Assembly (NCBI GenBank): GCA_002774185.1
Contig: PEZG01000005.1
Coordinates: forward strand, 1 to 6,950
Length of the DNA: 6,950 nucleotides
Reading direction: 5' to 3'
Source: Candidatus Roizmanbacteria bacterium CG09_land_8_20_14_0_10_41_9
GTDB taxonomy: Bacteria; Patescibacteriota; Microgenomatia; UBA1406; GWC2-37-13
Part shown: positions 1 to 5,788 of the stretch, piece by piece
Position numbering within the stretch: the first letter of the stretch is position 1
How the letters are laid out: the number at the start of each line of letters is the position of its first letter
Notes under the pieces: model-generated
What the model saw: the letters and a program-made list of their open reading frames with translations, nothing else
What the model was told of the DNA's origin: nothing
Databases searched by the model: none
Position numbers and translations under genes: made by a program

Positions 1-1126
1 AAAACAATAGGGTTGCAAAGAGTAATACAGGATGCACGAACAATTTCCGGTTTCTTTCGAAAAAAGTTATTCCTGATCCGATAAGAAGAGCAATGGGGGG
101 GAGGATTAATATCTGATAGTATTCATGTTGGACGTTTCCTCCCTGAAAAACGAGTAGATAAGCGAGAGCGCTCAAAAAAACCGCGTAGAAAAAACCACTT
201 TGTTTTTTAATAAGTCCTACGATGAACGGAACAGTAAGGAATCCGCCAAGGATAAGATTATTGATGCGTTCAAAAAAAATCCAGCGGAAAAAAGCAGGTT
301 TGAAGAAAATAATCTTTTGACCTTCAAAAGTATTCACGCTCGTGATGAGCCATTGGCTCGCCGGTATTCCCTCGGGGAATTTAAGAATATACATCCTCCA
401 AAGAATGACGGGAATGGCAGAGAGAGCGAAATAGATATATGGTTCGACTTTTCTGAAGAAAGAAAGTCGGTATTTTTGAAAGAAAATATACAGAAGCGCG
501 ATACTATAAAAAATAGTTGTGGGTTTGATGAGGAGAGATAAGGAAAAAGATAGGATGGATAAGAAAAAAAGCGTCCATTTAAGAGCGTTCGTTTTTACCT
601 GGGAAACATAAAGGAAAAACAAGGAAAGGAATGCAAAAGATAGTGCAGTGGTTTCCGGCAAAACTACACGGGAAAAAAAGACAAAAAATGGGAATACTGC
701 ATACGTAACAGATGAGATAATTGCGGTAGCTCTTCCTGATTCACTCAACCCAAAATAGTAGAGTATCGCAATGATAATCAAAGAAAAAAAGATAGAGACA
801 AGACGTCCATGCACTTCGAGAGGTATTGAAGGGAATGCCCGGTAAGTTATCGCAAACATAGCGTTGTAAAGGGGAAATTCAACAAAACGGTATCCGTTCG
901 GGTTATCTTTCCCCGATTGGGTATCTGAAAGATCATCGTACCGGGGATGGAGTAAATCCAATCCTCCCCTGGCAAAATTCCTTGCAACCGATGCGGTATC
1001 TACCTGCCTCCAGGAATGGAAGTCTGCTAAGGGGGTGTTGATTTTATACAGTCGAAACCCAAGGGCGACGATAAGGATGGCACAAACAATAAATACGTCT
1101 TTTATTTGAAACGGTCTTCTTTTCAT
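1..1126 (-). CDS. ArnT/PMT-like membrane glycosyltransferase, C-terminus beyond the window
   Basis: An open frame of 375 codons from ATG at 1126 runs off the left edge without a stop. The protein is strongly hydrophobic, with a first membrane segment near residues 10-27 and further ones near 108-126, 135-152, 160-176, 185-200, 203-216, 228-244, 291-306, 311-327 and 338-353. The first outer loop carries D35 followed by S-W-R-Q-V-D-T (38-44), the place where GT-C enzymes of the ArnT/PMT (GT39/GT83-like) type keep their catalytic acidic residue. An H-E-Y-Y-Q motif lies at 334-338. Such enzymes move a sugar from a polyprenyl-phosphate donor to an acceptor outside the membrane; donor and acceptor here are unknown. 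It is the third gene of the glycan operon, seven bases after the preceding stop, with a GGAAG ribosome-binding candidate at 1137-1141 overlapping that stop. The family call is good; the exact substrate is inference. Confidence 0.85.
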   Translation of the reverse strand, partial: MKRRPFQIKDVFIVCAILIVALGFRLYKINTPLADFHSWRQVDTASVARNFARGGLDLLHPRYDDLSDTQSGKDNPNGYRFVEFPLYNAMFAITYRAFPSIPLEVHGRLVSIFFSLIIIAILYYFGLSESGRATAIISSVTYAVFPFFVFFSRVVLPETTALSFAFLSLFFLYVSQVKTNALKWTLFFLSILSFSLSLLIKPTTIFYSIALLYIFFQKYRLSFFRKVEPYIYFALSAIPVILWRMYILKFPEGIPASQWLITSVNTFEGQKIIFFKPAFFRWIFFERINNLILGGFLTVPFIVGLIKKQSGFFYAVFLSALAYLLVFQGGNVQHEYYQILILPPIALLIGSGITFFERNRKLFVHPVLLFATLLF

Positions 1127-1133
1127 GATGGAA

Positions 1134-2858
1134 TCACTTCCGTTTAACTATGAATTTGGTTGACCCGACAAAGATGCCGCTCGTTATCCAAAATTGAAAT
1201 GCAAGTTTAGACGCTTCGAACACGTCGATATATGTTGCGTTGAAAAGCAATGCGCCGAGTCCAAACAGAAAACCAAAATAAATAAGTCTGATTTCTCCTT
1301 TCAGTTTCAAAGTGTAGGAGAGGATGTTTTTTGCGATCAATCCTAAGATAACTAAAAAGAGAGTCGTGCCTAGAAGTCCAAGTTCACCCAGCCATCGTAA
1401 AAAGTCATTATCCGTTGCTTCCGTGATGGAGGAGGGTCCGGTTCCCAAAATAGGACTTTTTAAAAATGCCATGATGGCTCGGGGCCATTCAACTTGTATG
1501 CGGGTAGCAAACGAAATATCCGATACAACGGTTGTTATTGGCTTTAATCCTGCAGCAATGGACGCAATCATCCTGTTTTCGTCTTCCTCAGTCAATTTCG
1601 TTCCCGACCTCGACGCTTCCCACCGGATATCTTCTTTTATCTTTTGCTTCACTAGTTGCTCATCGGCATCGGACTTCGTATAGGGTTGGGTTGGGAATAA
1701 GAAGCCGCATATGGTTGTTTTTACCAGATTTAATTGGGCCGCAATGGACGCGATCATTACCTCTACGGGGTTTGGAGCTTTCTTCGATTTTGGCATTTCT
1801 TTAGTGCCTGTTTTAGTTTTTGATGCGACCGCTGATCCACTGGCAGCAAGCTTTGATTCATCGGTTGAAATTTCAACTCCTGAAGAGGTTGTTCCGGTTG
1901 CCTGAGGTTTTAATTCTATGAAGAATGTTCCTGCTGGAACCTCTTTTGTTGTAATTTTTTGCGGTACAATAACATGTCCGGTTTGCTGGTTTACAAAAAT
2001 CTGTTTGACTTGGAAAGTCCTCTCAATCCTTGACGTAAGATTTTTGGATGAAACAGTAAGAAGAGCCGTTAAAACAAAAACAATGAGGAAATATTTGAAT
2101 TTTTTAAATGCCAACAGGAATAGAAAAACGGAGATGATATATGCGCCGTAAGAAATTCTAGAAGCAGTAAGGATGAGGGTAAACAGCGAGATACAAAACC
2201 ATACGAAGTAGCGGATCTGCGAGCGGAAAAAAAAGTATCCGAGAAGAATCGGCATAAGGAAAACAAGATATGCCGCCAGATCATAATGTCCTGCAAACGT
2301 AGACGATACCCGCGCTTCAGGCGTAAGGAACAACAGGTAGCCTTTTGCATATTCGGGGTTCATGGTTTGAACTGCGGGCCATCCCAAAAACTTCTGGCCT
2401 ATCCCATACACGCTCACGATGAGAAAAACAGAGAGGATAAGCTTTAAATAATAAAAAAATTCATTTTTAGATGTTATTAACGATGCGGCAATAAAAAATA
2501 CACACATGTATTCAATCCGTCTAAGGGCATGGAGGTAACCTAGGTGGTTAATGATGATGGCCCTGATGGAAAGTCCGTAAAGGACCGAGGCAAAGCACGA
2601 AACCCAAAACATTAAAAAAAGGAACAAAAAGATGTTTAGGTTCAGTTTGAAAGAAACCTTTTTGCGGATAAATTGAATCGCAAAGGCAAGACAGAGAAAA
2701 ACAATATAAAAATCTTCCGCGCGGACCGCAATGTATGTGTAGTTGACCATCCGGATGGGGAGTTTCGGATAAAGGGGGACAATGAAAATGAATACGGAAA
2801 AAAGGATTTTGATTAAATTGTCGTCAATTTTCTTGAGCAATGGAGAGAGCTTTTTCAT
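1134..2858 (-). CDS. O-antigen ligase/polymerase-like membrane protein (Wzy_C/WaaL type)
   Basis: This 574-residue polytopic protein has about twelve hydrophobic segments (near 15-31, 46-63, 75-94, 116-129, 135-152, 195-211, 216-231, 236-250, 255-269, 497-509, 523-541 and 550-566). Family-like motifs are R-V-S-S-T-F-A-G-H-Y-D-L (183-194), T-A-S-R-I-S-Y-G (231-238) and the late S-P-I-L-G-T-G region (468-474), followed by D-N-D-F-L (483-487) and G-E-L-G-L-L-G (491-497). Such proteins transfer or polymerise lipid-linked glycans outside the membrane. A hydrophilic stretch at about 271-455, rich in Ser, Thr, Lys and Pro, makes it longer than the 400-470 residues usual for the family. The frame stays open to a TTG at 2897, but ATG 2858 is preferred because it begins M-K-K-L just before the first membrane segment and overlaps the upstream gene by 35 rather than 74 bases. 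Neither start has a visible Shine-Dalgarno site, so translational coupling is likely. Ligase versus polymerase cannot be told from sequence. Confidence 0.85.
   Translation of the reverse strand: MKKLSPLLKKIDDNLIKILFSVFIFIVPLYPKLPIRMVNYTYIAVRAEDFYIVFLCLAFAIQFIRKKVSFKLNLNIFLFLFLMFWVSCFASVLYGLSIRAIIINHLGYLHALRRIEYMCVFFIAASLITSKNEFFYYLKLILSVFLIVSVYGIGQKFLGWPAVQTMNPEYAKGYLLFLTPEARVSSTFAGHYDLAAYLVFLMPILLGYFFFRSQIRYFVWFCISLFTLILTASRISYGAYIISVFLFLLAFKKFKYFLIVFVLTALLTVSSKNLTSRIERTFQVKQIFVNQQTGHVIVPQKITTKEVPAGTFFIELKPQATGTTSSGVEISTDESKLAASGSAVASKTKTGTKEMPKSKKAPNPVEVMIASIAAQLNLVKTTICGFLFPTQPYTKSDADEQLVKQKIKEDIRWEASRSGTKLTEEDENRMIASIAAGLKPITTVVSDISFATRIQVEWPRAIMAFLKSPILGTGPSSITEATDNDFLRWLGELGLLGTTLFLVILGLIAKNILSYTLKLKGEIRLIYFGFLFGLGALLFNATYIDVFEASKLAFQFWITSGIFVGSTKFIVKRK
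1555..1757. repeat. Two-copy internal direct repeat within the ligase-like gene
   Basis: Positions 1555-1571 and 1741-1757 share 16 of 17 bases (gcaatggacgcRatcat), with partial similarity extending about 25 bases to the left (shared ggttgtt and ttaat blocks). On the coding strand each copy encodes M-I-A-S-I-A-A followed by one residue and Leu, starting at residues 368 and 430 of the ligase-like protein. The copies lie 62 codons apart inside the hydrophilic insert. They look like a diverged internal duplication of a short amphipathic helix. Confidence 0.6.
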
Positions 2859-3726
2859 AGGTTTGGATAAGATACGGATCGTGCCGGATTTTGCCAATGA
2901 ATAATGCGGCCAATGCCTTTAATTTTAGCATACCTTTCAGTAAAAACATATCAAAAGGCGAATAGTGTTTGCGGTAAAAATAGACAAATCCTCGGTACAC
3001 TTGCAGGATCGGATAAGTTTTTCCTTTGCTTGAGGAGGATCCTAGATGGGTGAAATGAGCCTGAGGATAGAAAAACACGCGGTAACCCAGTTGTTTTGCC
3101 CGATAGAGAAGGTCTGTTTCATCCATATACATGAAAATTCCTTCATCAAATCCAGCCACGTGTTCAAAGCATGCTTTTTTTGTCAAAATACACGCCCCAG
3201 ACACCCAGTCGACCTCTTTCATTTTATTCGGGGAATATCGGGTTAAACCCCAGTAATCACCTCGAAGGAATAATGCTCCGAACACCACAGGAAGAGAGTA
3301 AAAAGGTCCACAAGATGGTTGGTCCGAACCATCTGAGTTGAGAAGTTTTCCTCCGGCAAAATGCACATTCGGATTTTCAGCCAGGAATAAAAAAAGTTTT
3401 TGTATTGCGTCATCCAAAACCACCGTGTCCGAATTCAGGAGTAACGTATATTCACCGCGTGATGCATGAATACCCTGATTGTTTGCTTTTGCAAAACCTA
3501 CGTTTTTTTGATTTTTTATAAGTCGAATATGAGGATGGGTATTGGATATATTTTCCAGCATTGAGACAGATCCATCAGTCGAGGCATTATCTATGACAAT
3601 AATTTCAAAAGGAACGGAAATGTGCGATTTTAGGATGGAATCCAGACAGTTGCGAGTAATAGTTTGCGTATTGTAGGAGATGATAATGACGGAAAGTTTG
3701 ACGTGATCTTCGTTGATTGAAGTCAT
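2824..3726 (-). CDS. Family 2 glycosyltransferase, rhamnosyltransferase-like
   Basis: This 300-residue protein has a complete GT-A fold signature: S-V-I-I-I-S-Y-N-T (12-20), the nucleotide-binding V-I-D-N-A-S-T-D-G-S (44-53), N-V-G-F-A-K-A-N-N (75-83), the DxD equivalent L-N-S-D (97-100), D-W-V-S-G-A (173-178) and the catalytic-base region M-D-E-T-D-L (201-206), followed by H224 and H227. These place it near WbbL/RfbF-type enzymes that add rhamnose or a similar sugar to a lipid-linked glycan at the inner face of the membrane. There is no signal peptide; a basic, hydrophobic C-terminal stretch (about 259-280) may bind the membrane. ATG 3726 is seven bases from a TATAAT box with no Shine-Dalgarno site, suggesting a leaderless message. 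It opens the minus-strand operon and its 3' end overlaps the ligase-like gene. The sugar specificity is inferred only from resemblance and from the nearby epimerase. Confidence 0.9.
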   Translation of the reverse strand: MTSINEDHVKLSVIIISYNTQTITRNCLDSILKSHISVPFEIIVIDNASTDGSVSMLENISNTHPHIRLIKNQKNVGFAKANNQGIHASRGEYTLLLNSDTVVLDDAIQKLFLFLAENPNVHFAGGKLLNSDGSDQPSCGPFYSLPVVFGALFLRGDYWGLTRYSPNKMKEVDWVSGACILTKKACFEHVAGFDEGIFMYMDETDLLYRAKQLGYRVFFYPQAHFTHLGSSSSKGKTYPILQVYRGFVYFYRKHYSPFDMFLLKGMLKLKALAALFIGKIRHDPYLIQTYEKALSIAQEN

Positions 3727-3741
3727 AGTGTATATTATAAT
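3713..3741 (+). promoter_or_regulatory. Promoter for the tRNA (and probably the epimerase gene)
   Basis: TTGATT at 3713-3718 matches the -35 consensus at four of six positions. It lies exactly 17 bases before a perfect TATAAT at 3736-3741. Transcription should start near 3748, leaving a leader of about 18 bases before the tRNA. The -35 box sits inside the first codons of the divergent glycosyltransferase gene. The -10 box overlaps the -10 box of the minus-strand promoter. Confidence 0.7.
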
Positions 3742-3762
3742 AAAAAGATAGGTTTTTAGCAG
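3734..3762 (-). promoter_or_regulatory. Promoter of the glycan operon, leaderless arrangement
   Basis: On the minus strand a perfect TATAAT (plus-strand 3734-3739) ends seven bases before the ATG of the family 2 glycosyltransferase. A start point the usual distance from this box would fall on or next to the A of the ATG. The best -35 candidate with a 17-base spacer, CTGCTA at 3757-3762, matches consensus at only three of six positions, so the -10 box carries most of the support. Confidence 0.6.
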
Positions 3763-3765
3763 GCA

Positions 3766-3837
3766 GACTGGGTAGCTCAGTGGTAGAGCAGTCGTTTCAT
3801 AAGCGACGGGTCGTGGGTTCGAATCCCGCCCCAGTCA
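3766..3837 (+). tRNA. tRNA with CAU anticodon: elongator tRNA-Met or tRNA-Ile2
   Basis: All four arms fold. The acceptor stem GACTGGG (3766-3772) pairs with CCCAGTC (3830-3836). The D stem is GCTC/GAGC. The anticodon stem GTCGT (3791-3795) pairs with GCGAC (3803-3807) around TTCATAA, placing CAT at 3798-3800. The T arm has the TTCGAAT loop at 3818-3824. The discriminator is A3837. The next bases are CCG, so CCA is not encoded and must be added by the tRNA nucleotidyltransferase. The initiator type is unlikely because the first acceptor pair is a normal G-C and the anticodon stem lacks the three G-C pairs of initiators. A CAU anticodon could also belong to tRNA-Ile2, whose C34 is converted to lysidine by TilS; sequence inspection does not settle this. 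Confidence 0.95.
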
Positions 3838-3878
3838 CCGAGCTGAGCTCGGTGATCAGTCCGCTGAGCGGACTCACC
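3835..3878 (+). other. Competing hairpins in the tRNA trailer / epimerase leader
   Basis: Two stems share bases and cannot form together. Stem A is a perfect ten-base inverted repeat, 3835-3844 with 3846-3855, and its left arm takes in the last three bases of the tRNA. Stem B pairs 3851-3855 with 3874-3878 and 3859-3864 with 3868-3873 around a TGA loop, with a three-base bulge. A shorter form of A (3837-3842 with 3848-3853) leaves a five-base loop. No T run follows, so this is not a standard intrinsic terminator. A role in tRNA 3' maturation or in stabilising or gating the epimerase message is inference. Confidence 0.5.
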
Positions 3879-3886
3879 AGAAACAT

Positions 3887-4495
3887 ATGAATAAACTCTA
3901 TAAACCCGATGAAACATTGCAGATAAGTGAAAGAGTCTACAAAACCGGAATCCATGGGTTGTGGTATCTTTCCCATAGAGCCCACAAAGATGAAAGGGGT
4001 TTTTTTCGAGAGGTGGCAATCATCAATGAATTGGAGTCCATAAGGAAGGCTTCATTCAACATAAGGCAGATCAACCATTCCCGGTCAGAAGTGCACGTCA
4101 CCCGTGGATTTCACGCGGAAGCTTGGGACAAACTAATTACGGTTTTCAATGGAGTGTGTTTTTGTGCTCTTGCAGATATCAGGCCGGATTCCCCTACGTT
4201 TGCTCGTGTTGAAACGTTTCTTTTGGGTAATGGTGAGGGAACATTAGACGGTTCCCTGTTTATTTCTCAAGGGATCGCGAATTCAGTATGCGTGATTCAA
4301 GGACCTGTAGACTATATGTATGGAGTAAACAAGCTGTATAAAGATAGGGATCCGAAAGGGGATCGGGCAATCTCCCTTTTTGACCCAGATTTACATGTGG
4401 AATGGCCTATATCAAAAGACCAAATGATCATTTCGGATCGCGATGCAAATTCGGTAACCCTTCGACACGTATTTCCTGAAAAATTTAAATCCTAA
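3887..4495 (+). CDS. rfbC: RmlC-like sugar 3,5-epimerase (dTDP-4-dehydrorhamnose 3,5-epimerase family)
   Basis: This 202-residue cupin protein carries the RmlC landmarks: D-E-R-G-F-F (35-40), Q-I-N-H-S-R-S (61-67), R-G-F-H with the catalytic-type H76, D-I-R-P-D-S-P-T-F (97-105), G-I-A-N-S-V-C-V (129-136), the tyrosine region Y-M-Y (143-145) with Y151, and F-D-P-D-L-H-V-E-W-P (165-174) holding the Asp paired with the His. True RmlC turns dTDP-4-dehydro-6-deoxyglucose into its L-lyxo epimer, the step before dTDP-L-rhamnose. Here R-G-F-H is followed by A-E-A-W-D-K rather than Y-Q, and Asn replaces the His usual in the G-F-A-H-G region, so it may be a variant with another sugar nucleotide. RmlA, RmlB and RmlD are not in the window. 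It starts 49 bases after the tRNA with no visible Shine-Dalgarno site or own promoter, suggesting joint transcription. Family call firm; substrate and gene symbol provisional. Confidence 0.85.
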   Translation: MNKLYKPDETLQISERVYKTGIHGLWYLSHRAHKDERGFFREVAIINELESIRKASFNIRQINHSRSEVHVTRGFHAEAWDKLITVFNGVCFCALADIRPDSPTFARVETFLLGNGEGTLDGSLFISQGIANSVCVIQGPVDYMYGVNKLYKDRDPKGDRAISLFDPDLHVEWPISKDQMIISDRDANSVTLRHVFPEKFKS

Positions 4496-5704
4496 TCATT
4501 TCCAGTCAGGGATGTAGTATTTTTTGCCCCTAAGGTTTTTAGGTAGATATTCTTGTTGTACTTGGTTCCCTGATTGTTTCTCAACGAGCCACGGATACCT
4601 TATGTGTCCTCGTCCATATCCTAAGTTTTTCATAACTTTATTAGGAGCATTTCTCAGGTGCAGAGGAATTGGGTCGAGATTTTCCTCATCGAGGTCTGAG
4701 AGTGCCTGCTGGATCCCAACAGTTGAAGCAATAGATTTCCTTGACGTAGCAAGGTATGTAGCGGTTTGCGCTAAGATCAGGGATGCTTCCGGCATCCCGA
4801 TCATATGAACAGCCTGTATGCAGGAAGTAGCAACAACCAAGGCGGTTGGTTGAGCGTTCCCAATATCTTCAGAAGCGAAGATAACCATCCTTCGAGCAAT
4901 GAACACTGGGTCTTCCCCGGATTTTATCATCCGCGCCAGGTAATGGAGGGTGGCGTCTGCATTTCCTCCCCTCATACTTTTAATGAATGCAGAGATCGTA
5001 TCGTAGTGCCAATCGCCCTTTTTATCGTAATAAATAGCTTTTCTCTGTACAGCTTCTTCTGCGGTTTGAAGGGTGACCTTTTCCACCAACGTGGCAGCAA
5101 GTTCAACGGCATTAATGGAGGTTCGCGCGTCTCCATTAGCATTCTTAACAATATGTTTGAGGGCTTCTTTGCTCCAGGTATGTTTTGGGTATAGAGCGGT
5201 GGCGCGTTTCACAATCATTTGTATTTCGGATTCCTCCAGGGGATAGAGAACGTAAATCTGGCTTCTGGATACGAGTGGGGCAATCACTTCGAATCCTGGA
5301 TTCTCAGTTGTGGCCCCGATTAAGGTAATAGTTCCATTTTCAACATACGGTAAGAACGCATCTTGTTGGGCTTTGTTGAAACGATGGATTTCATCGACAA
5401 ATAACACGGTCTTTTTTTGGTAAAGTCCAATATCATCTTTTGCTTTGGCGATGATTTTTCTAACCTCTGAGACTCCGCCTCCCGCAACGGCGGAAAAGGG
5501 AACAAAGTGGGCGTCCACGTACCGAGCAATCAGACGGGCTAGGGTAGTTTTTCCTGAGCCTGGAGGTCCCCAGAGGACCATGGAGATAATATTTCCAGAT
5601 TCGAGCATCTGTCGTATGGGCTTTCCTTTTCCTACCAAGTGCTTTTGACCAACGAATTCATCCAGGGTTTTGGGTCGAAGTTGTTCTGCTAGGGGAATGT
5701 TCAT
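4496..5704 (-). CDS. rarA: AAA+ ATPase RarA/MgsA, replication-associated recombination protein
   Basis: The 402 residues match RarA (MgsA, YcaJ) from end to end. Visible motifs are G-P-P-G-S-G-K-T (46-53, Walker A), V-L-F-V-D-E-I-H-R-F-N-K (100-111, Walker B), G-A-T-T-E-N (130-135, sensor 1), S-R-S (146-148, arginine finger), G-D-A-R (191-194, sensor 2), and the C-terminal oligomerisation region from about 233 with A-S-E-D-I-G-N-A (277-284) and Y-L-P-K-N-L-R-G-K-K-Y-Y near the end. RarA is a tetrameric clamp-loader-like ATPase that works in the cytoplasm at stalled replication forks and binds SSB and DNA ends in characterised species. It is slightly shorter than the usual 420-450 residues but appears intact. 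ATG 5704 gives the usual N-terminus (L-A-E-Q-L-R-P-K-T-L-D-E-F-V-G-Q). There is no Shine-Dalgarno site; a TACAAT box seven bases upstream suggests a leaderless message. It is convergent with the epimerase gene. Confidence 0.96.
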   Translation of the reverse strand: MNIPLAEQLRPKTLDEFVGQKHLVGKGKPIRQMLESGNIISMVLWGPPGSGKTTLARLIARYVDAHFVPFSAVAGGGVSEVRKIIAKAKDDIGLYQKKTVLFVDEIHRFNKAQQDAFLPYVENGTITLIGATTENPGFEVIAPLVSRSQIYVLYPLEESEIQMIVKRATALYPKHTWSKEALKHIVKNANGDARTSINAVELAATLVEKVTLQTAEEAVQRKAIYYDKKGDWHYDTISAFIKSMRGGNADATLHYLARMIKSGEDPVFIARRMVIFASEDIGNAQPTALVVATSCIQAVHMIGMPEASLILAQTATYLATSRKSIASTVGIQQALSDLDEENLDPIPLHLRNAPNKVMKNLGYGRGHIRYPWLVEKQSGNQVQQEYLPKNLRGKKYYIPDWK

Positions 5705-5711
5705 TGCAGAT

Positions 5712-5717
5712 ATTGTA
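5712..5717 (-). promoter_or_regulatory. Candidate -10 box of rarA, leaderless arrangement
   Basis: The minus strand reads TACAAT here, five of six consensus bases, ending seven bases before the rarA ATG. This is the same spacing as at the family 2 glycosyltransferase gene. No convincing -35 box lies 16-18 bases upstream (the hexamer at 17 bases is GCAATT). A purine-rich stretch at 5721-5727 is too far from the ATG for normal ribosome binding. Confidence 0.45.
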
Positions 5718-5734
5718 CACCCATCCTATTTATA

Positions 5735-5781
5735 AATTGCGAGAACGATTTTGTTGCTTCGCAAAAAATATTTTCGCAATT
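5735..5781 (-). terminator. Possible hairpin terminator after the penicillin-binding protein gene
   Basis: A perfect eight-base inverted repeat (5735-5742 with 5774-5781) extends inward to eleven pairs with one G-U. It encloses a smaller stem, 5754-5757 with 5761-5764. It begins eight bases after the penicillin-binding protein stop and lies upstream of the rarA -10 box. On the minus-strand RNA the outer stem is A/U-rich and followed by UAUAAAU rather than a clean U run, so termination is uncertain; the structure could equally serve as a 3' stabiliser. Confidence 0.35.
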
Positions 5782-5788
5782 CCCACTA

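Noticed and set aside
1..80. Apparent frameshift near the end of the ArnT-like gene
   Set aside because: A first reading miscounted the A run at about 60-65. Recounting by triplets shows one continuous frame to the window edge.
200..541. Plus-strand open frame of 113 codons
   Set aside because: It is antisense to the ArnT-like gene, whose minus-strand frame is open over the whole of 1-1126 and encodes a recognisable membrane protein. The peptide itself is highly charged and unlike a known family.
3835..3880. Second tRNA-like 3' end: TCACCA at 3874-3879 echoing the TCACC of the tRNA end
   Set aside because: No acceptor, T arm or anticodon arm accompanies it; the repeat is explained by the shared pairing with GGTGA at 3851-3855.
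3838..3886. Rho-independent terminator after the tRNA
   Set aside because: The hairpins are strong but no T run follows either of them on the plus strand, and the epimerase gene starts at once.
3777..4019. Minus-strand open frames across the tRNA, ending in G-G-I-R-T-H-D-P or G-F-E-P-T-T peptides
   Set aside because: These are the well-known spurious peptides produced by translating the reverse complement of a tRNA T arm and anticodon arm; they also lie antisense to the epimerase start.
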